Below, one piece after another: positions 1 to 8,371 of a stretch of 41,115 bases of DNA. The position numbers and the translations under genes were made by a program. Source of the stretch: Betaproteobacteria bacterium HGW-Betaproteobacteria-12. Its GTDB lineage: Bacteria; Pseudomonadota; Gammaproteobacteria; Burkholderiales; Rhodocyclaceae. Below the pieces are notes generated by a model that was given only the letters and a program-made list of their open reading frames with translations, was not told the DNA's origin and ran no database searches. The stretch's first letter is position 1. Every line of letters begins with the position of its first letter. The stretch is taken from assembly GCA_002842345.1 (NCBI GenBank), contig PHCU01000016.1:1-41115 (forward strand). Reading direction: 5' to 3'.

Positions 1-1
1 C

Positions 2-583
2 GCTGCCGGTGGTCTGGCTGCCGCTCTGTCGACCGCTGCCGGTCTGCTGATGGCCATCTCCTCCGCCGTGTCGCATGACCTGGTGAAGGGCGTGTTCAAT
101 CCGAACATCAGCGAAAAGAACGAGCTGCTGGCTGGCAAGATCTCGATGGCCGTAGCCATCGTCATCTCCGGCTACCTCGGTCTGAACCCGCCGGGCTTTG
201 CTGCCGGTACGGTCGCCCTGGCCTTCGGTATTGCCGCTTCCTCCCTGTTCCCCGCCATCATGATGGGTATCTTCTCCAAGAAGATGAACAAGGAAGGCGC
301 CATCGCCGGCATGCTGGCAGGTCTGTTCATCACCCTGTTCTACGTGTTCGCACACAAGGGCATCTTCTTCGTCAAGGGTACGGACTTCCTGCCGATGATC
401 GGTGGCGCCAACAGCTTCTTCGGCATCACGCCGGAAGCCTTCGGTGCGGTCGGCGCGCTGTTCAACTTCATCGTCGCCTTCGTAGTCGACAAGCTGACCA
501 AGGAACCGCCGGAGCACATCCAGCACATGGTCGAGAACGTGCGTATCCCGCGCGGCTCCAAAGCTGTCGATGGCGCCCACTAA
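2..583 (+). CDS. actP: Cation/acetate symporter ActP, C-terminal part
   Basis: The frame is open from the window edge, so the 5' end lies outside; about 193 residues are visible. The segment is hydrophobic, with helices broken by short loops, and carries the SSS-family (sodium:solute symporter) C-terminal pattern: a loop with NISEKNELLAGK, a helix after GYLGLNPPGF, and a hydrophobic stretch at IAASSLFPAIMMGIF followed by the basic SKKMNKEGA loop. ActP is an inner-membrane permease that brings in acetate and other short monocarboxylates with Na+. The hydrophilic C-terminus ends in a short acidic/basic tail, usual for the family. A double terminator follows directly, so this is the last gene of its operon. 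Family assignment is firm; acetate as substrate is by family likeness. Confidence 0.88.
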   Translation, partial: AAGGLAAALSTAAGLLMAISSAVSHDLVKGVFNPNISEKNELLAGKISMAVAIVISGYLGLNPPGFAAGTVALAFGIAASSLFPAIMMGIFSKKMNKEGAIAGMLAGLFITLFYVFAHKGIFFVKGTDFLPMIGGANSFFGITPEAFGAVGALFNFIVAFVVDKLTKEPPEHIQHMVENVRIPRGSKAVDGAH

Positions 584-600
584 GTTGTATTGAGGTAAGC

Positions 601-665
601 TCTCCCGTCCGGACACCGGACGGGAGATTCAAAAACCCCGCTGGCGATGTCCACGGGGTTTTTTA
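601..665 (+). terminator. Tandem rho-independent terminators after actP
   Basis: A perfect 12-bp stem with a 3-nt loop (601-612 with 616-627) is followed by a second hairpin (about 633-642 with 651-660) that ends in a run of six T. The second has the classic A-rich / GC stem / T-run form and would stop actP transcription. The first has no T-run and may strengthen termination or protect the 3' end. Confidence 0.85.
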
Positions 666-713
666 TTGAGCGACCGATCAATCGATCAGGTCGCCAAAGC
701 ACCGAGGTTGAAG

Positions 714-1130
714 ATGGTTTTTGATGTTCATGTGGCAATGACCTGGATCCTGTTCCTGGCCCTGTTCCCGATTGCGTTCTTCTGGCTGCGGCGTGCCTGG
801 CGCATTGCCATCAACAAGGATTTCTCCGAGGTCGCGGTCAAACGTGGCGAACCGCCGCCGAATGCCGAAAAATACGCGCCCTACGAAGCGGCGATCAACC
901 TGATCTGCGGCAGCATTGCCGTCGCCGTCATCGTCGGCGTATTCACCGGCGAAATGGATTACGACACCTGGATGGCCGTCGCCGGCTCGACGATCTGGTG
1001 CAAGTTCTTCCTGAGCTTTGCCTTGGGGCGCAACGCCCATATGAATGCCGACCTGAAGAAGAAGCAGGCGGAGATGGCGGCCAAGGCAGCAGCCGAAGCC
1101 CAGGCCAAGACGGCCGGCGAGCAGGGCTGA
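714..1130 (+). CDS. Small membrane protein of unknown function
   Basis: 138 residues. The frame is open from a TTG at 666, but that lies on the terminator of the previous gene. The ATG at 714 has a GAGG ribosome site six bases upstream (704-707), so I choose it. Two or three membrane helices are visible: residues about 8-26 (TWILFLALFPIAFFWLRRAW), about 63-78 (INLICGSIAVAVIVGVF), and a weaker one near 84-104. The C-terminus is a charged Lys/Ala/Glu-rich helix. I do not recognise a named family. It may be a solitary gene: actP terminators precede it and ubiC converges on it 30 bp downstream. Confidence 0.7.
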   Translation: MVFDVHVAMTWILFLALFPIAFFWLRRAWRIAINKDFSEVAVKRGEPPPNAEKYAPYEAAINLICGSIAVAVIVGVFTGEMDYDTWMAVAGSTIWCKFFLSFALGRNAHMNADLKKKQAEMAAKAAAEAQAKTAGEQG

Positions 1131-1160
1131 GCCCAACCAGCCCGCAGCCCCCACGGACCA

Positions 1161-1676
1161 TCAAGGACGTGTCGTGATGGCCGGCAGAAAAACCTCGGTG
1201 ACCAGCACGCTGCCGGCACCGAGATGATGGCGCGAACGTCGCGCCCAGAAGCCCGGCGCCGCACCGGCCGCGGCACAGACCCGAGGATACAGGGGATGCC
1301 GCGCATCGAGCCGCAGGTACTCGATTTCCTCGCGGACGAAGCCCGGATAGCGGAATAGCAGCGACCCCAGCGAACGATTGCCGAGCCCGGCGAACCAGGC
1401 GCCCAGCCGGCCGCTGCGCGGCGAAGACAGGACACTGTGGGCGAAGATCACCGGCACGCCGTCGCATTCGAGCAGCACTTCGCGCTGTGGCAGACAGGCG
1501 CGGCCAAAGACCTCATCGAGCGCCGGTCGACGCCCTTGCTCCAGCACGCGCACACGAAAACTCCGGCAATGCCGCTGGCAGCGCGCCGTCAGCGAATCCG
1601 GCTCGCTCAGCCAGCTACGCAAGGCGGCCGGCAGCAAACCATCCGGCTGCCGCCGCCAGCGACTCCGCCGCTTCAC
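1161..1676 (-). CDS. ubiC: Chorismate--pyruvate lyase UbiC
   Basis: 171 residues, usual for UbiC. The enzyme splits chorismate into 4-hydroxybenzoate and pyruvate, the first committed step of ubiquinone synthesis, in the cytosol. Family traits: an N-terminal SLT.RC....FRVRVL stretch, the central REVLLECDG..VIFAHSVL strand, the LG.RSLGSLLF element, and a C-terminal WARRS....SVLVTEVFLP strand. Start is a GTG at 1676 whose first bases overlap the stop of the DUF192 gene (GTGA), so the two are translationally coupled. The order rluE - DUF192 - ubiC on one strand suggests one transcript. It converges with the small membrane protein gene, 30 bp apart. Confidence 0.88.
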   Translation of the reverse strand: MKRRSRWRRQPDGLLPAALRSWLSEPDSLTARCQRHCRSFRVRVLEQGRRPALDEVFGRACLPQREVLLECDGVPVIFAHSVLSSPRSGRLGAWFAGLGNRSLGSLLFRYPGFVREEIEYLRLDARHPLYPRVCAAAGAAPGFWARRSRHHLGAGSVLVTEVFLPAITTRP

Positions 1677-2119
1677 TGCGGCCGCGGCGCGCGTTCGAGG
1701 CCGCGCAGCTTGGCGCCGGCGGCGATGCCGCGCTGGGTGAACCAGCCGCGATTCATTTCCAGCGCGTAGCGCGCCGGACGCCGGGCGCAGTGGTTGTCCT
1801 CACTGTGCGGCTGCATGTCTTCAATATTGATGATGCCGCCCTCGGCATCGATGAAGGCCACCGACAGCGGCAATAGCGTGTTGCGCATCCACATGCAGTG
1901 GGTGTTTTCCTCGGTGAAGACGAACAGCATGCCGCGCTGCTGCGGCATCGCCTGGCGATTCATCAGGCCGGTCTGGCGGTTGCGGTCGGTGGCGGCGACT
2001 TCCGCCTCGATGCGGTGAAAGCCGGCGGTCAGTTCGATCACCGGCAGTGCCGCCTGCGCCCAGACGGCGGCGCTCAACAGGCTGGCGGCCAGGGCGGCCA
2101 GCAGGGTACGTCCCTTCAT
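1673..2119 (-). CDS. DUF192 family secreted protein
   Basis: 148 residues from the ATG at 2119, preceded by a GGGGA ribosome site; an in-frame upstream start at 2152 would lie inside rluE and is less likely. Residues 1-22 form a signal peptide (MKGRTLLAALAASLLSAAVWAQA), so the product should be periplasmic. The DUF192 core is clear: RQTGLMNR near residues 47-54, GMLFVF, then MWMRNTLLPLSVAFID and the C-terminal ALEMN.GW segment. The family is a small beta-barrel fold of unknown biochemical role. It starts one base after the rluE stop and overlaps ubiC by four bases. Confidence 0.85.
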   Translation of the reverse strand: MKGRTLLAALAASLLSAAVWAQAALPVIELTAGFHRIEAEVAATDRNRQTGLMNRQAMPQQRGMLFVFTEENTHCMWMRNTLLPLSVAFIDAEGGIINIEDMQPHSEDNHCARRPARYALEMNRGWFTQRGIAAGAKLRGLERAPRPQ

Positions 2120-2120
2120 C

Positions 2121-2687
2121 TCATGTTCCCCGGAGTGTGCGGATATCGCCATCGATCTGACGCCACGCGCCGAGATCGAGCCCGGCCAGCGACAGCGCTC
2201 CGACCGCCGCCCGCACCAGGCGGAGCGTAGGATAACCGATCGCTGCGGTCATCCGCCGCACCTGGCGGTTCTTGCCTTCGCGGATGCGGATTTCCAGCCA
2301 GCTGGTCGGAATCGCCGCCCGATAGCGGATCGGCGGATCGCGCGGCCACAACTCGGCCGGCGCGTCGATCAGGCGGACCTGGGCCGGCTGCGCGGTGAAG
2401 TCGGACAAGCGAATGCCGGCGCGCAGCCGCGCCAGCGCTGCCTCGTCGGGCACACCCTCGACCTGCGCCCAGTAGGTCTTTTCCAGCTTGTGCTTCGGTT
2501 CGGCGATCTGCGCCTGCAGCTTGCCATCGTCGGTCAGCAGCAGCAGGCCTTCGCTGTCGGCGTCGAGGCGGCCGGCGACATAGACATCCTTGAGCGGAAT
2601 GAATTCGGCCAGCGCCCGCCACTTGCCTTCCGGCGTGAACTGGCTGAGGACGCCGTAGGGCTTGTTGAACAGGATCAGGCGGGACAC
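2121..2687 (-). CDS. rluE: 23S rRNA pseudouridine synthase, RluE/RsuA family
   Basis: 188 residues from a GTG at 2687; no strong ribosome site precedes it, but the N-terminus (LILFNKPYGVLSQFT) begins just where the family does. The catalytic motif GRLDADSEGLLLLT lies at about residues 39-52, with the active-site Asp in RLD. Later family motifs are EKTYWAQV and the EGKNRQVRRM loop with its basic residues for RNA contact. There is no S4 domain at the N-terminus, which fits RluE (pseudouridine 2457 in 23S rRNA) better than RsuA or RluB. First gene of a rluE-DUF192-ubiC string. Confidence 0.85.
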   Translation of the reverse strand: MSRLILFNKPYGVLSQFTPEGKWRALAEFIPLKDVYVAGRLDADSEGLLLLTDDGKLQAQIAEPKHKLEKTYWAQVEGVPDEAALARLRAGIRLSDFTAQPAQVRLIDAPAELWPRDPPIRYRAAIPTSWLEIRIREGKNRQVRRMTAAIGYPTLRLVRAAVGALSLAGLDLGAWRQIDGDIRTLRGT

Positions 2688-2714
2688 GACAGGGGCGGCT
2701 GGAAGGGATCGATG

Positions 2715-2732
2715 TCCCCGCCGCAGCGGGGA
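2715..2732 (-). terminator. GC hairpin between nirN and rluE
   Basis: A perfect 7-bp stem with a 4-nt loop (2715-2721 pairs with 2726-2732) lies 19 bp past the nirN stop. No T-run follows on the minus strand, so it may be a weak terminator or an mRNA 3'-end stabiliser. Confidence 0.4.
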
Positions 2733-2751
2733 GTGGGCGCCGCGGGAGCCG

Positions 2752-4326
2752 TCAGTGGCTGGTTCCCTCGGACTTGGTGATTTTATTCCAGACGTTGTAT
2801 TTGCCGACCGGTTTCTTCATCGGCAGGCGCTTCACTTCCTTCAAGGTGGCCGCGTCGTAGATGATCAGCGCGCCGTCCATTTCCCACAGACTGGCCAGCA
2901 CGTACTTGCCGTCCTTGGTGAATTCGACGTGGGCGAAGGTCTTGCCCGGTGCCGGTTTCAGTTCGGCAGCGATTTCCAGCGTCTGCTTGTCGATGACCTG
3001 CATGGTGTCCTTGAATTCGCGGCTCATCATCGAGTCGGTCCAGGCATAGCGGCTGTTCTCGTGGCTGCGCATGAAGAAGCCGGGGCCACGGGTCTTGATC
3101 TGCTTGATCGTCTGCCAGCTGGCCATATCGATGATGCTGATCACGCCTTCATTGAGGTTCGGCGTGGCCATCACCGTCCTGCCCTGCCATTGCCAGCTGA
3201 TGCCGGAACCGAGGTGCGGCATGCCGGGCAGTTCGAGGTCGGCGATCTTCTTGCGCGCATCGAGATTGACCACCTGACCGCTGACCGCGCTCTTGGCATC
3301 GTTGCGCGAAGCGCCCATGACTTCGTCGTAGTTCTGGGTGAAGTAGAAATCGTCGAGGTAGTCGTCGAGCTGGCTGCGCTGCGGATTGAGGAAGCCGGGA
3401 ATGAAGGCGCCTTCGCGGTACTTGAAGTCGTGGATCATGCCGGCTGGAATGTCGTCGGCCTTTGGGTTGTAGGAGATCTCCCACACCTCCTTGACGTCCT
3501 TCAGCGCGGCGACAAAGCTCTGCCGCGGCGAAGCGTCGTACACCGCCGAGACGCGCGAGCTCGTCTTGCCGTCCTTGTCGGTGACCGGCAGGATCTTCTG
3601 CAAATTAAGGTCGGCGTCGAGGATGACCAGGCTGTGCGGCAGGTAGTTGGCCACCGCCACCCACTTGCCGTCGCCGGAGACCGCGGCGTTGCGCGTGTTG
3701 ATGCCGGCGCGCACCTCGGCAATCACTTTCAGGTTCCACAGGTCGAACTTGGTGATCCAGCCGTCGCGCGAGGCGAAGAAGACGTAGCGGCCGTCCGGGG
3801 TGAATTTCGGCCCGCCGTGCAGGGCGTAGCGCGAGGGGAAGCGGTGAATCGGCTCCAGCTTGTCGCCGTCGAGGATCGACACATGGTGGTCGCCGGTTTC
3901 GACAACGACGAACAGGTTGAGCGGATCGGCGGTGAACACCGGTTTGTCCGGCAGCTTGCCCGGCTCGTGGACGATGCGCGAGGCGGTGATTTCTTTTTCC
4001 CCCCAGGCCGGCATCGGCTTGATCGGCGTGTAGGCGTAATCGACCAGGGCCTTGACCTCGTCGGCTGACAGCTTGTCGCCAAAGGGCAGCATCTGCGTCG
4101 CCGGCCGGCCTTCGCGGATGACTTTCTCGGCCTCCGGCTTGCGCAGGCGGGCCAGGTTTTCCGGAATCAGTGCCGGGCCGATGCCGCCCAGGCGGGCCTC
4201 GCCGTGGCAGCTGGCACAGTGCTCCTTATAGGCGGCCGGGGCATCGGCGGCCTGGGCCAGTTCCGACATCGCCAGCAGCGAGCAGACGGCCATGCCGGCG
4301 GGAATCAGGATGTTCCACTTGATCAT
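2752..4326 (-). CDS. nirN: NirN, cytochrome c / d1-type dihydro-heme d1 dehydrogenase
   Basis: 524 residues. Signal peptide at residues 1-27 (ends ELAQAADA), then a cytochrome c domain with one heme site, CASCH at 37-41, and an eight-bladed propeller like that of NirS (from about residue 115 to the end). Histidines in YALHGGPKF and GMPHLGSG are in the places where the heme d1 pocket residues of this family sit. NirN oxidises dihydro-heme d1 to heme d1 in the periplasm and can hand it to NirS. It is distinguished from NirS by the lower likeness of the heme c domain and by lying next to nirJ. Start chosen at the ATG overlapping the nirJ stop (ATGA); the open frame upstream is only a shadow inside nirJ. 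Confidence 0.88.
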   Translation of the reverse strand: MIKWNILIPAGMAVCSLLAMSELAQAADAPAAYKEHCASCHGEARLGGIGPALIPENLARLRKPEAEKVIREGRPATQMLPFGDKLSADEVKALVDYAYTPIKPMPAWGEKEITASRIVHEPGKLPDKPVFTADPLNLFVVVETGDHHVSILDGDKLEPIHRFPSRYALHGGPKFTPDGRYVFFASRDGWITKFDLWNLKVIAEVRAGINTRNAAVSGDGKWVAVANYLPHSLVILDADLNLQKILPVTDKDGKTSSRVSAVYDASPRQSFVAALKDVKEVWEISYNPKADDIPAGMIHDFKYREGAFIPGFLNPQRSQLDDYLDDFYFTQNYDEVMGASRNDAKSAVSGQVVNLDARKKIADLELPGMPHLGSGISWQWQGRTVMATPNLNEGVISIIDMASWQTIKQIKTRGPGFFMRSHENSRYAWTDSMMSREFKDTMQVIDKQTLEIAAELKPAPGKTFAHVEFTKDGKYVLASLWEMDGALIIYDAATLKEVKRLPMKKPVGKYNVWNKITKSEGTSH

Positions 4327-5459
4327 GCGATTTCCTCGTCGGACAGGTAGCAGCCGGGATCTTCGGCCCAGGCATCGCCGGTCAGTTGCAGCGCGCGGAC
4401 GCGGGTATTGCCATTGCAGATGGGCAGGTAGGCGCAGCTGCCGCAGCGCCCGCCGACCGCCCGCGGGTAAGCCTTCAGCCCGGCCATCAGCGCATCCGAG
4501 GTATCCGGCCAGATCTGCGAGAACGGCCGCTGCAGCACATTGCCCAGCGTGTGGTGCCACCACATGGTGTCGGGATGGACGTTGCCAAGATTGTCGATGT
4601 TGGCGACGTTAACCCCCGACGAATTGCCGCCCCACTGGCGCAGCTTGGCCTCGACATGCGCCGCCTGCTCGGGGAAGCGCCGGCGCACCCAGTGCAGAAA
4701 ATAAACACCGTCGGCATCGTTGTTGCCGGTGGTGAACTCCTTGTCCAGGCCGCGCTGCTGGTATTCCCAGCAGGTCTCGAACAACAGGTCCATGGCCTGG
4801 CGGGTCAGCTGGTGCTGGGCGTCGTCCTTGCGGTTCTTGTTGCCGCGCCCGGCGTAGTTCAGGTGCGAGAAGTAGAAGCGGTCGATGCCTTCGTCCTCGA
4901 CCAGCTTGAGCAGGCCGGGCAGGTCGTGGGCATTGTCCTGGGTCATCGTGAAGCGGACGCCGATCTTCAGGCCGAGATCGCGGCACAGGCGAATGCCTTT
5001 CAGGGAAGCCTCGAACGCCCCGTCCAGGCGGCGGAACTTGTCGTGCGTGGCGCCGAGGCCGTCGAGCGAGATGCCGACGTAGTTGAAATCGCATGCGGCG
5101 ATCCGCTCAATGTTCTCCTTGTCGATCAGCGTGCCGTTCGACGACAGCCCGACATAGAAGCCCTCGGCCTTGGCCCGTTTGGCGATGTCATAGATGTCCG
5201 GGCGCAGCAACGGTTCGCCGCCGGAGAGGATCAGCACCGGCACGCGGAAGGCCTTGAGGTCGGCCATCACCGTATAGACCTGCTCGGTCGTCAGCTCGCC
5301 GGGGAAATTGGTATCGGCGGAAATCGAGTAGCAATGCTTGCAGGTCAGGTTGCAGCGGCGAATCAGGTTCCAGATCACCACCGGCCCGGGCGGATTGCGC
5401 TTGGGGCCGACCGGCGTCGGGGTGACGATTTCCTGCAGGTACTGGGAAATGCGGAACAT
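4323..5459 (-). CDS. nirJ: NirJ, radical SAM enzyme of heme d1 synthesis
   Basis: 378 residues from the ATG at 5459, which has a GAGGA site just upstream; the frame extends to 5528 but that includes the regulatory box. Radical SAM cluster CNLTCKHC at residues 36-43, the GGEPLLRPD motif that contacts SAM, and a SPASM-like C-terminus with CGSCAYLPIC followed by another Cys (DPGCY) for a second Fe-S cluster. NirJ acts on 12,18-didecarboxysiroheme and replaces two propionate side chains on the way to the oxo groups of heme d1. The stop overlaps the nirN start, so both are cotranslated. It is separated from the other nir genes by the divergent cyanophycin operon. Confidence 0.92.
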   Translation of the reverse strand: MFRISQYLQEIVTPTPVGPKRNPPGPVVIWNLIRRCNLTCKHCYSISADTNFPGELTTEQVYTVMADLKAFRVPVLILSGGEPLLRPDIYDIAKRAKAEGFYVGLSSNGTLIDKENIERIAACDFNYVGISLDGLGATHDKFRRLDGAFEASLKGIRLCRDLGLKIGVRFTMTQDNAHDLPGLLKLVEDEGIDRFYFSHLNYAGRGNKNRKDDAQHQLTRQAMDLLFETCWEYQQRGLDKEFTTGNNDADGVYFLHWVRRRFPEQAAHVEAKLRQWGGNSSGVNVANIDNLGNVHPDTMWWHHTLGNVLQRPFSQIWPDTSDALMAGLKAYPRAVGGRCGSCAYLPICNGNTRVRALQLTGDAWAEDPGCYLSDEEIA

Positions 5460-5514
5460 GGACTTCCTCGAAATAGGGTTTTTCGTATTCAACGGCAGCG
5501 GCGCCGGCAACTCC

Positions 5515-5528
5515 TTGATACGCGTCAA
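5515..5528 (-). promoter_or_regulatory. FNR/Dnr-type box upstream of nirJ
   Basis: TTGAT-ACGC-GTCAA, one base off a perfect TTGAT-N4-ATCAA palindrome and a common form of the CRP/FNR-family site (FNR, Anr, Dnr, NNR). Its centre lies 62 bp before the nirJ start, which leaves room for a class II promoter (site near -41.5) and a short leader. It suggests nirJN is turned on without oxygen and/or with nitric oxide, with the nirS operon. Confidence 0.7.
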
Positions 5529-5585
5529 CCGCTTCCCGATAGCCGCGTTAATCGCTCACCCCGAGCCTTCCGCTATACTCTCCCG

Positions 5586-7880
5586 ATGTTCCCCACCCCC
5601 CTTGCAGCAGCAGGCTCCACCCCTACCCTGCCGACCCCGTGGTTGGCCCCGGTCGCCGCAGTTTTACACGCTGGCGAAACCATCCAGGCCTGGCTGGAAA
5701 CCGACCTCGACGAACGCCTGAATTTTGCCCGCGGCCTGCTGGTGCTGACCGAAGGCCGGCTGCTCGCCTGGCCGGCGAGCGCTGGCAGCTACCGCGAATG
5801 GCCACTGGCCGCCGGCCGGAACCTCGAGCATCACGATCACGCCGGCGTCGGCACGCTGGAACTGCTCGACGGCAGCGGCCGCCTGGCCGTTTGGCGCTAC
5901 ACCCTGGCGCGCAATCTGGCGGCGTTGCGCCTGATCACCGAATTCGACCTGCAGCGCGCCAGCCGGCTCAGCGGCCAGCCGGTCGTCCGCGCCAGTGACG
6001 ACGTCTGCCCGAAATGCAAGGCACCGCTGCCACCGGGCGAGGACGAATGCCCGATCTGCACCATCGAAACCAGCACGCCGCCATCGACGTGGACACTGTT
6101 CCGCCTGTGGCGCTTCGCCAAACCGTACAAGGGCCGCCTGCTCGCCGGCTTCCTGCTGACCCTGGCGTCGACCGCGGCGACGCTGGTGCCGCCCTACCTG
6201 ACCATGCCGCTGATGGACGAGATCCTGATCCCGTTCCAGAACGGCCAGCCGATCGACCGCGACCGGGTCATGCTCTATCTCGGCGGCCTGCTCGGTGCGG
6301 CGCTGCTGGCCTGGGGGCTCGGCTGGCTGCGCACCTACATCCTGGCGCTGGTTTCGGAACGCATCGGCCGCGACCTGCGCACCACCACCTACGAACACCT
6401 GCTCGGCCTGTCGCTCGAATACTTCGGCGGCAAGCGCACCGGCGACCTGATGGCGCGCATCGGATCGGAAACCGACCGCATCAACGTCTTCCTGTCGCTG
6501 CACCTGCTCGATTTCGCCACCGATGTGCTAATGATCGCCATGACCTCGGCCATCCTCTTTTCGATCAACCCGTGGCTGGCGCTGGTCACCTTGCTGCCGC
6601 TGCCCTTCATCGCCTGGCTGATCCACACCGTGCGCGACCGCCTGCGCACCGGCTTCGAGAAGGTGGACCGGGTCTGGGCCGAAGTCACCAACGTGCTCGC
6701 CGACACCATCCCCGGCATCCGCGTAGTCAAGGCCTTCGCCCAGGAAAAGCGCGAGGCCGAGCGCTTCCGCGACGCCAACAAGCACAACCTGGCACTCAAC
6801 GACAAGCTCAACCGCACCTGGTCGCTGTTCGGGCCGACGGTCACGCTGATGACCGAAATCGGCCTGCTGGTCGTCTGGGGCTTCGGCATCTGGCAGATTT
6901 CCGAGGGCGACATCACCGTCGGCGTACTGACCGCCTTCCTCGCCTACATCAGCCGCTTCTACACCCGGCTGGACTCGATGAGCCGCATCGTTTCGGTGAC
7001 GCAGAAGGCCGCCGCCGGCGCCAAGCGTATCTTCGACATCCTCGACCACGTGTCGTCGGTGCCGGAACCCACCAAGCCGGTGCATCTCGGCCAGGTCGAA
7101 GGGCGCATCACGCTGAAGCAGGCCAGTTTCCGCTACGGCACCCGGGCCGTCACCCGTGACGTCGACTTGGTCATCGAGCCGGGCGAGATGATCGGCCTGG
7201 TCGGCCACAGCGGCTCCGGCAAATCGACGCTGGTCAACCTGATCTGCCGCTTCTACGACGTCACCGAAGGCGCCGTCTTCATCGACGGCGTCGACGTGCG
7301 TTCGGTGCCGGTCGCCGAATTCCGCCGCAACATCGGCCTGGTGCTGCAGGAGCCCTTCCTGTTCTTCGGCACCATCGCCGAGAACATCGCCTACGGCAAG
7401 CCGGAAGCGACGCGCGAGGAGGTCATCGCCGCCGCGCGCGCCGCCCACGCCCACGAGTTCATCCTGCGCCTGCCGCAGGGCTACGATTCACTGGTCGGCG
7501 AACGCGGCCAAGGGCTGTCCGGCGGCGAGCGCCAGCGCATCTCGATCGCCCGCGCCCTGTTGATCGATCCGAAGATCCTGATCCTCGACGAAGCCACCTC
7601 CTCGGTCGACACCGAGACCGAGAAGGAAATCCAGAAGGCGCTCGACAACCTGGTGCGCGGCCGCACCACCATCGCCATCGCCCACCGCCTGTCCACACTG
7701 CGCAAGGCCGACCGGCTGGTGGTGATGGATCGCGGCCGCATCGTCGAGACCGGCAACCACGATGCCCTGATGGCGACCGAAGGGCATTACTACAAGCTTT
7801 ATCAGGCGCAGGCGCGCAATGTCGATACCGAGGACGCCGATCCCGACGCGCCCGCCGTTCCCAAAACCGTCACCGTCTGA
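5586..7880 (+). CDS. Cyanophycin-associated ABC exporter with zinc ribbon
   Basis: 764 residues, longer than a usual half-transporter (about 580). Residues 1-135 are an extra N-terminal soluble domain, followed by a zinc ribbon with CPKC at about 141 and CPIC at about 155. A six-helix exporter membrane domain follows (about 175-460), then the ATPase: Walker A GHSGSGKST (about 540), signature LSGGERQ (about 645), Walker B ILILDEAT (about 665) and the H-loop in IAIAHRLS. It should act as a homodimer in the inner membrane. The gene leads an operon with a DUF1854 gene and two cyanophycin synthetase genes, an arrangement seen in other proteobacteria; the substrate is unknown. No ribosome site precedes the ATG; a TATACT -10-like box at 5574-5579 would give an almost leaderless mRNA. 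Confidence 0.85.
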   Translation: MFPTPLAAAGSTPTLPTPWLAPVAAVLHAGETIQAWLETDLDERLNFARGLLVLTEGRLLAWPASAGSYREWPLAAGRNLEHHDHAGVGTLELLDGSGRLAVWRYTLARNLAALRLITEFDLQRASRLSGQPVVRASDDVCPKCKAPLPPGEDECPICTIETSTPPSTWTLFRLWRFAKPYKGRLLAGFLLTLASTAATLVPPYLTMPLMDEILIPFQNGQPIDRDRVMLYLGGLLGAALLAWGLGWLRTYILALVSERIGRDLRTTTYEHLLGLSLEYFGGKRTGDLMARIGSETDRINVFLSLHLLDFATDVLMIAMTSAILFSINPWLALVTLLPLPFIAWLIHTVRDRLRTGFEKVDRVWAEVTNVLADTIPGIRVVKAFAQEKREAERFRDANKHNLALNDKLNRTWSLFGPTVTLMTEIGLLVVWGFGIWQISEGDITVGVLTAFLAYISRFYTRLDSMSRIVSVTQKAAAGAKRIFDILDHVSSVPEPTKPVHLGQVEGRITLKQASFRYGTRAVTRDVDLVIEPGEMIGLVGHSGSGKSTLVNLICRFYDVTEGAVFIDGVDVRSVPVAEFRRNIGLVLQEPFLFFGTIAENIAYGKPEATREEVIAAARAAHAHEFILRLPQGYDSLVGERGQGLSGGERQRISIARALLIDPKILILDEATSSVDTETEKEIQKALDNLVRGRTTIAIAHRLSTLRKADRLVVMDRGRIVETGNHDALMATEGHYYKLYQAQARNVDTEDADPDAPAVPKTVTV

Positions 7881-7889
7881 GGCGAGACC

Positions 7890-8360
7890 ATGGCGCATAC
7901 CCCATTCCAGCTGCAACGCGACGCTTACGGTCGGTTGGTCCTGATCGATGAAACCGGCGCCCGCCACGAAGGCGTCGTGCCGGTCCGCGCTTTTCCCATC
8001 GCCGCCCCCGACGACGGCATCGCCCTGGTCAACAGCGAAGGCCACGAGGCCGGCTGGGCCGACCGGCTGAGCGACCTGCCGGCAGCCGAACGGGCGCTGA
8101 TCGAGGAAGAACTGGCCAGCCGCGAATTCATGCCGGCGATCGAGGCCATCCTCGCCGTTTCCAGTTTTGCCTGCCCGAGCACCTGGCAGGTGCGTACCGA
8201 CCGTGGCCCGGCCGAAGTCCTGCTGAAAGGCGAGGAAGACATCCGCCGCCTGCCGCAGGGCCGCCTGCTGATCGCCGACAGCCACGGCATCCAGTTCCTG
8301 ATTCGCGATCCCGCAGCGCTCGACCGGCACAGCCGGCGGCTGCTCGACCGCTTCCTGTGA
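7890..8360 (+). CDS. DUF1854 protein, cyanophycin operon
   Basis: 156 residues, soluble, no signal peptide. It matches the DUF1854 family (pattern RPVRAFPI/APDDGIALVN near residues 30-48, then LP..ER..IEEELA.REFMP.I and a TDRGP..FLLKGEEDIRRL beta stretch). The family is known mainly by its place beside the ABC exporter and cyanophycin synthetases; its biochemical role is not known. The gene starts nine bases after the exporter stop and its stop codon overlaps a GTG in frame with cphA'. It may be a partner or regulator of the exporter; that is inference from position only. Confidence 0.82.
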   Translation: MAHTPFQLQRDAYGRLVLIDETGARHEGVVPVRAFPIAAPDDGIALVNSEGHEAGWADRLSDLPAAERALIEEELASREFMPAIEAILAVSSFACPSTWQVRTDRGPAEVLLKGEEDIRRLPQGRLLIADSHGIQFLIRDPAALDRHSRRLLDRFL

Positions 8361-8371
8361 GCCCCGACACC

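Noticed and set aside
2662-4068. A 468-codon open frame on the plus strand across nirN
   Set aside because: Antisense to a clear NirN with heme and propeller motifs; no ribosome site and no domain.
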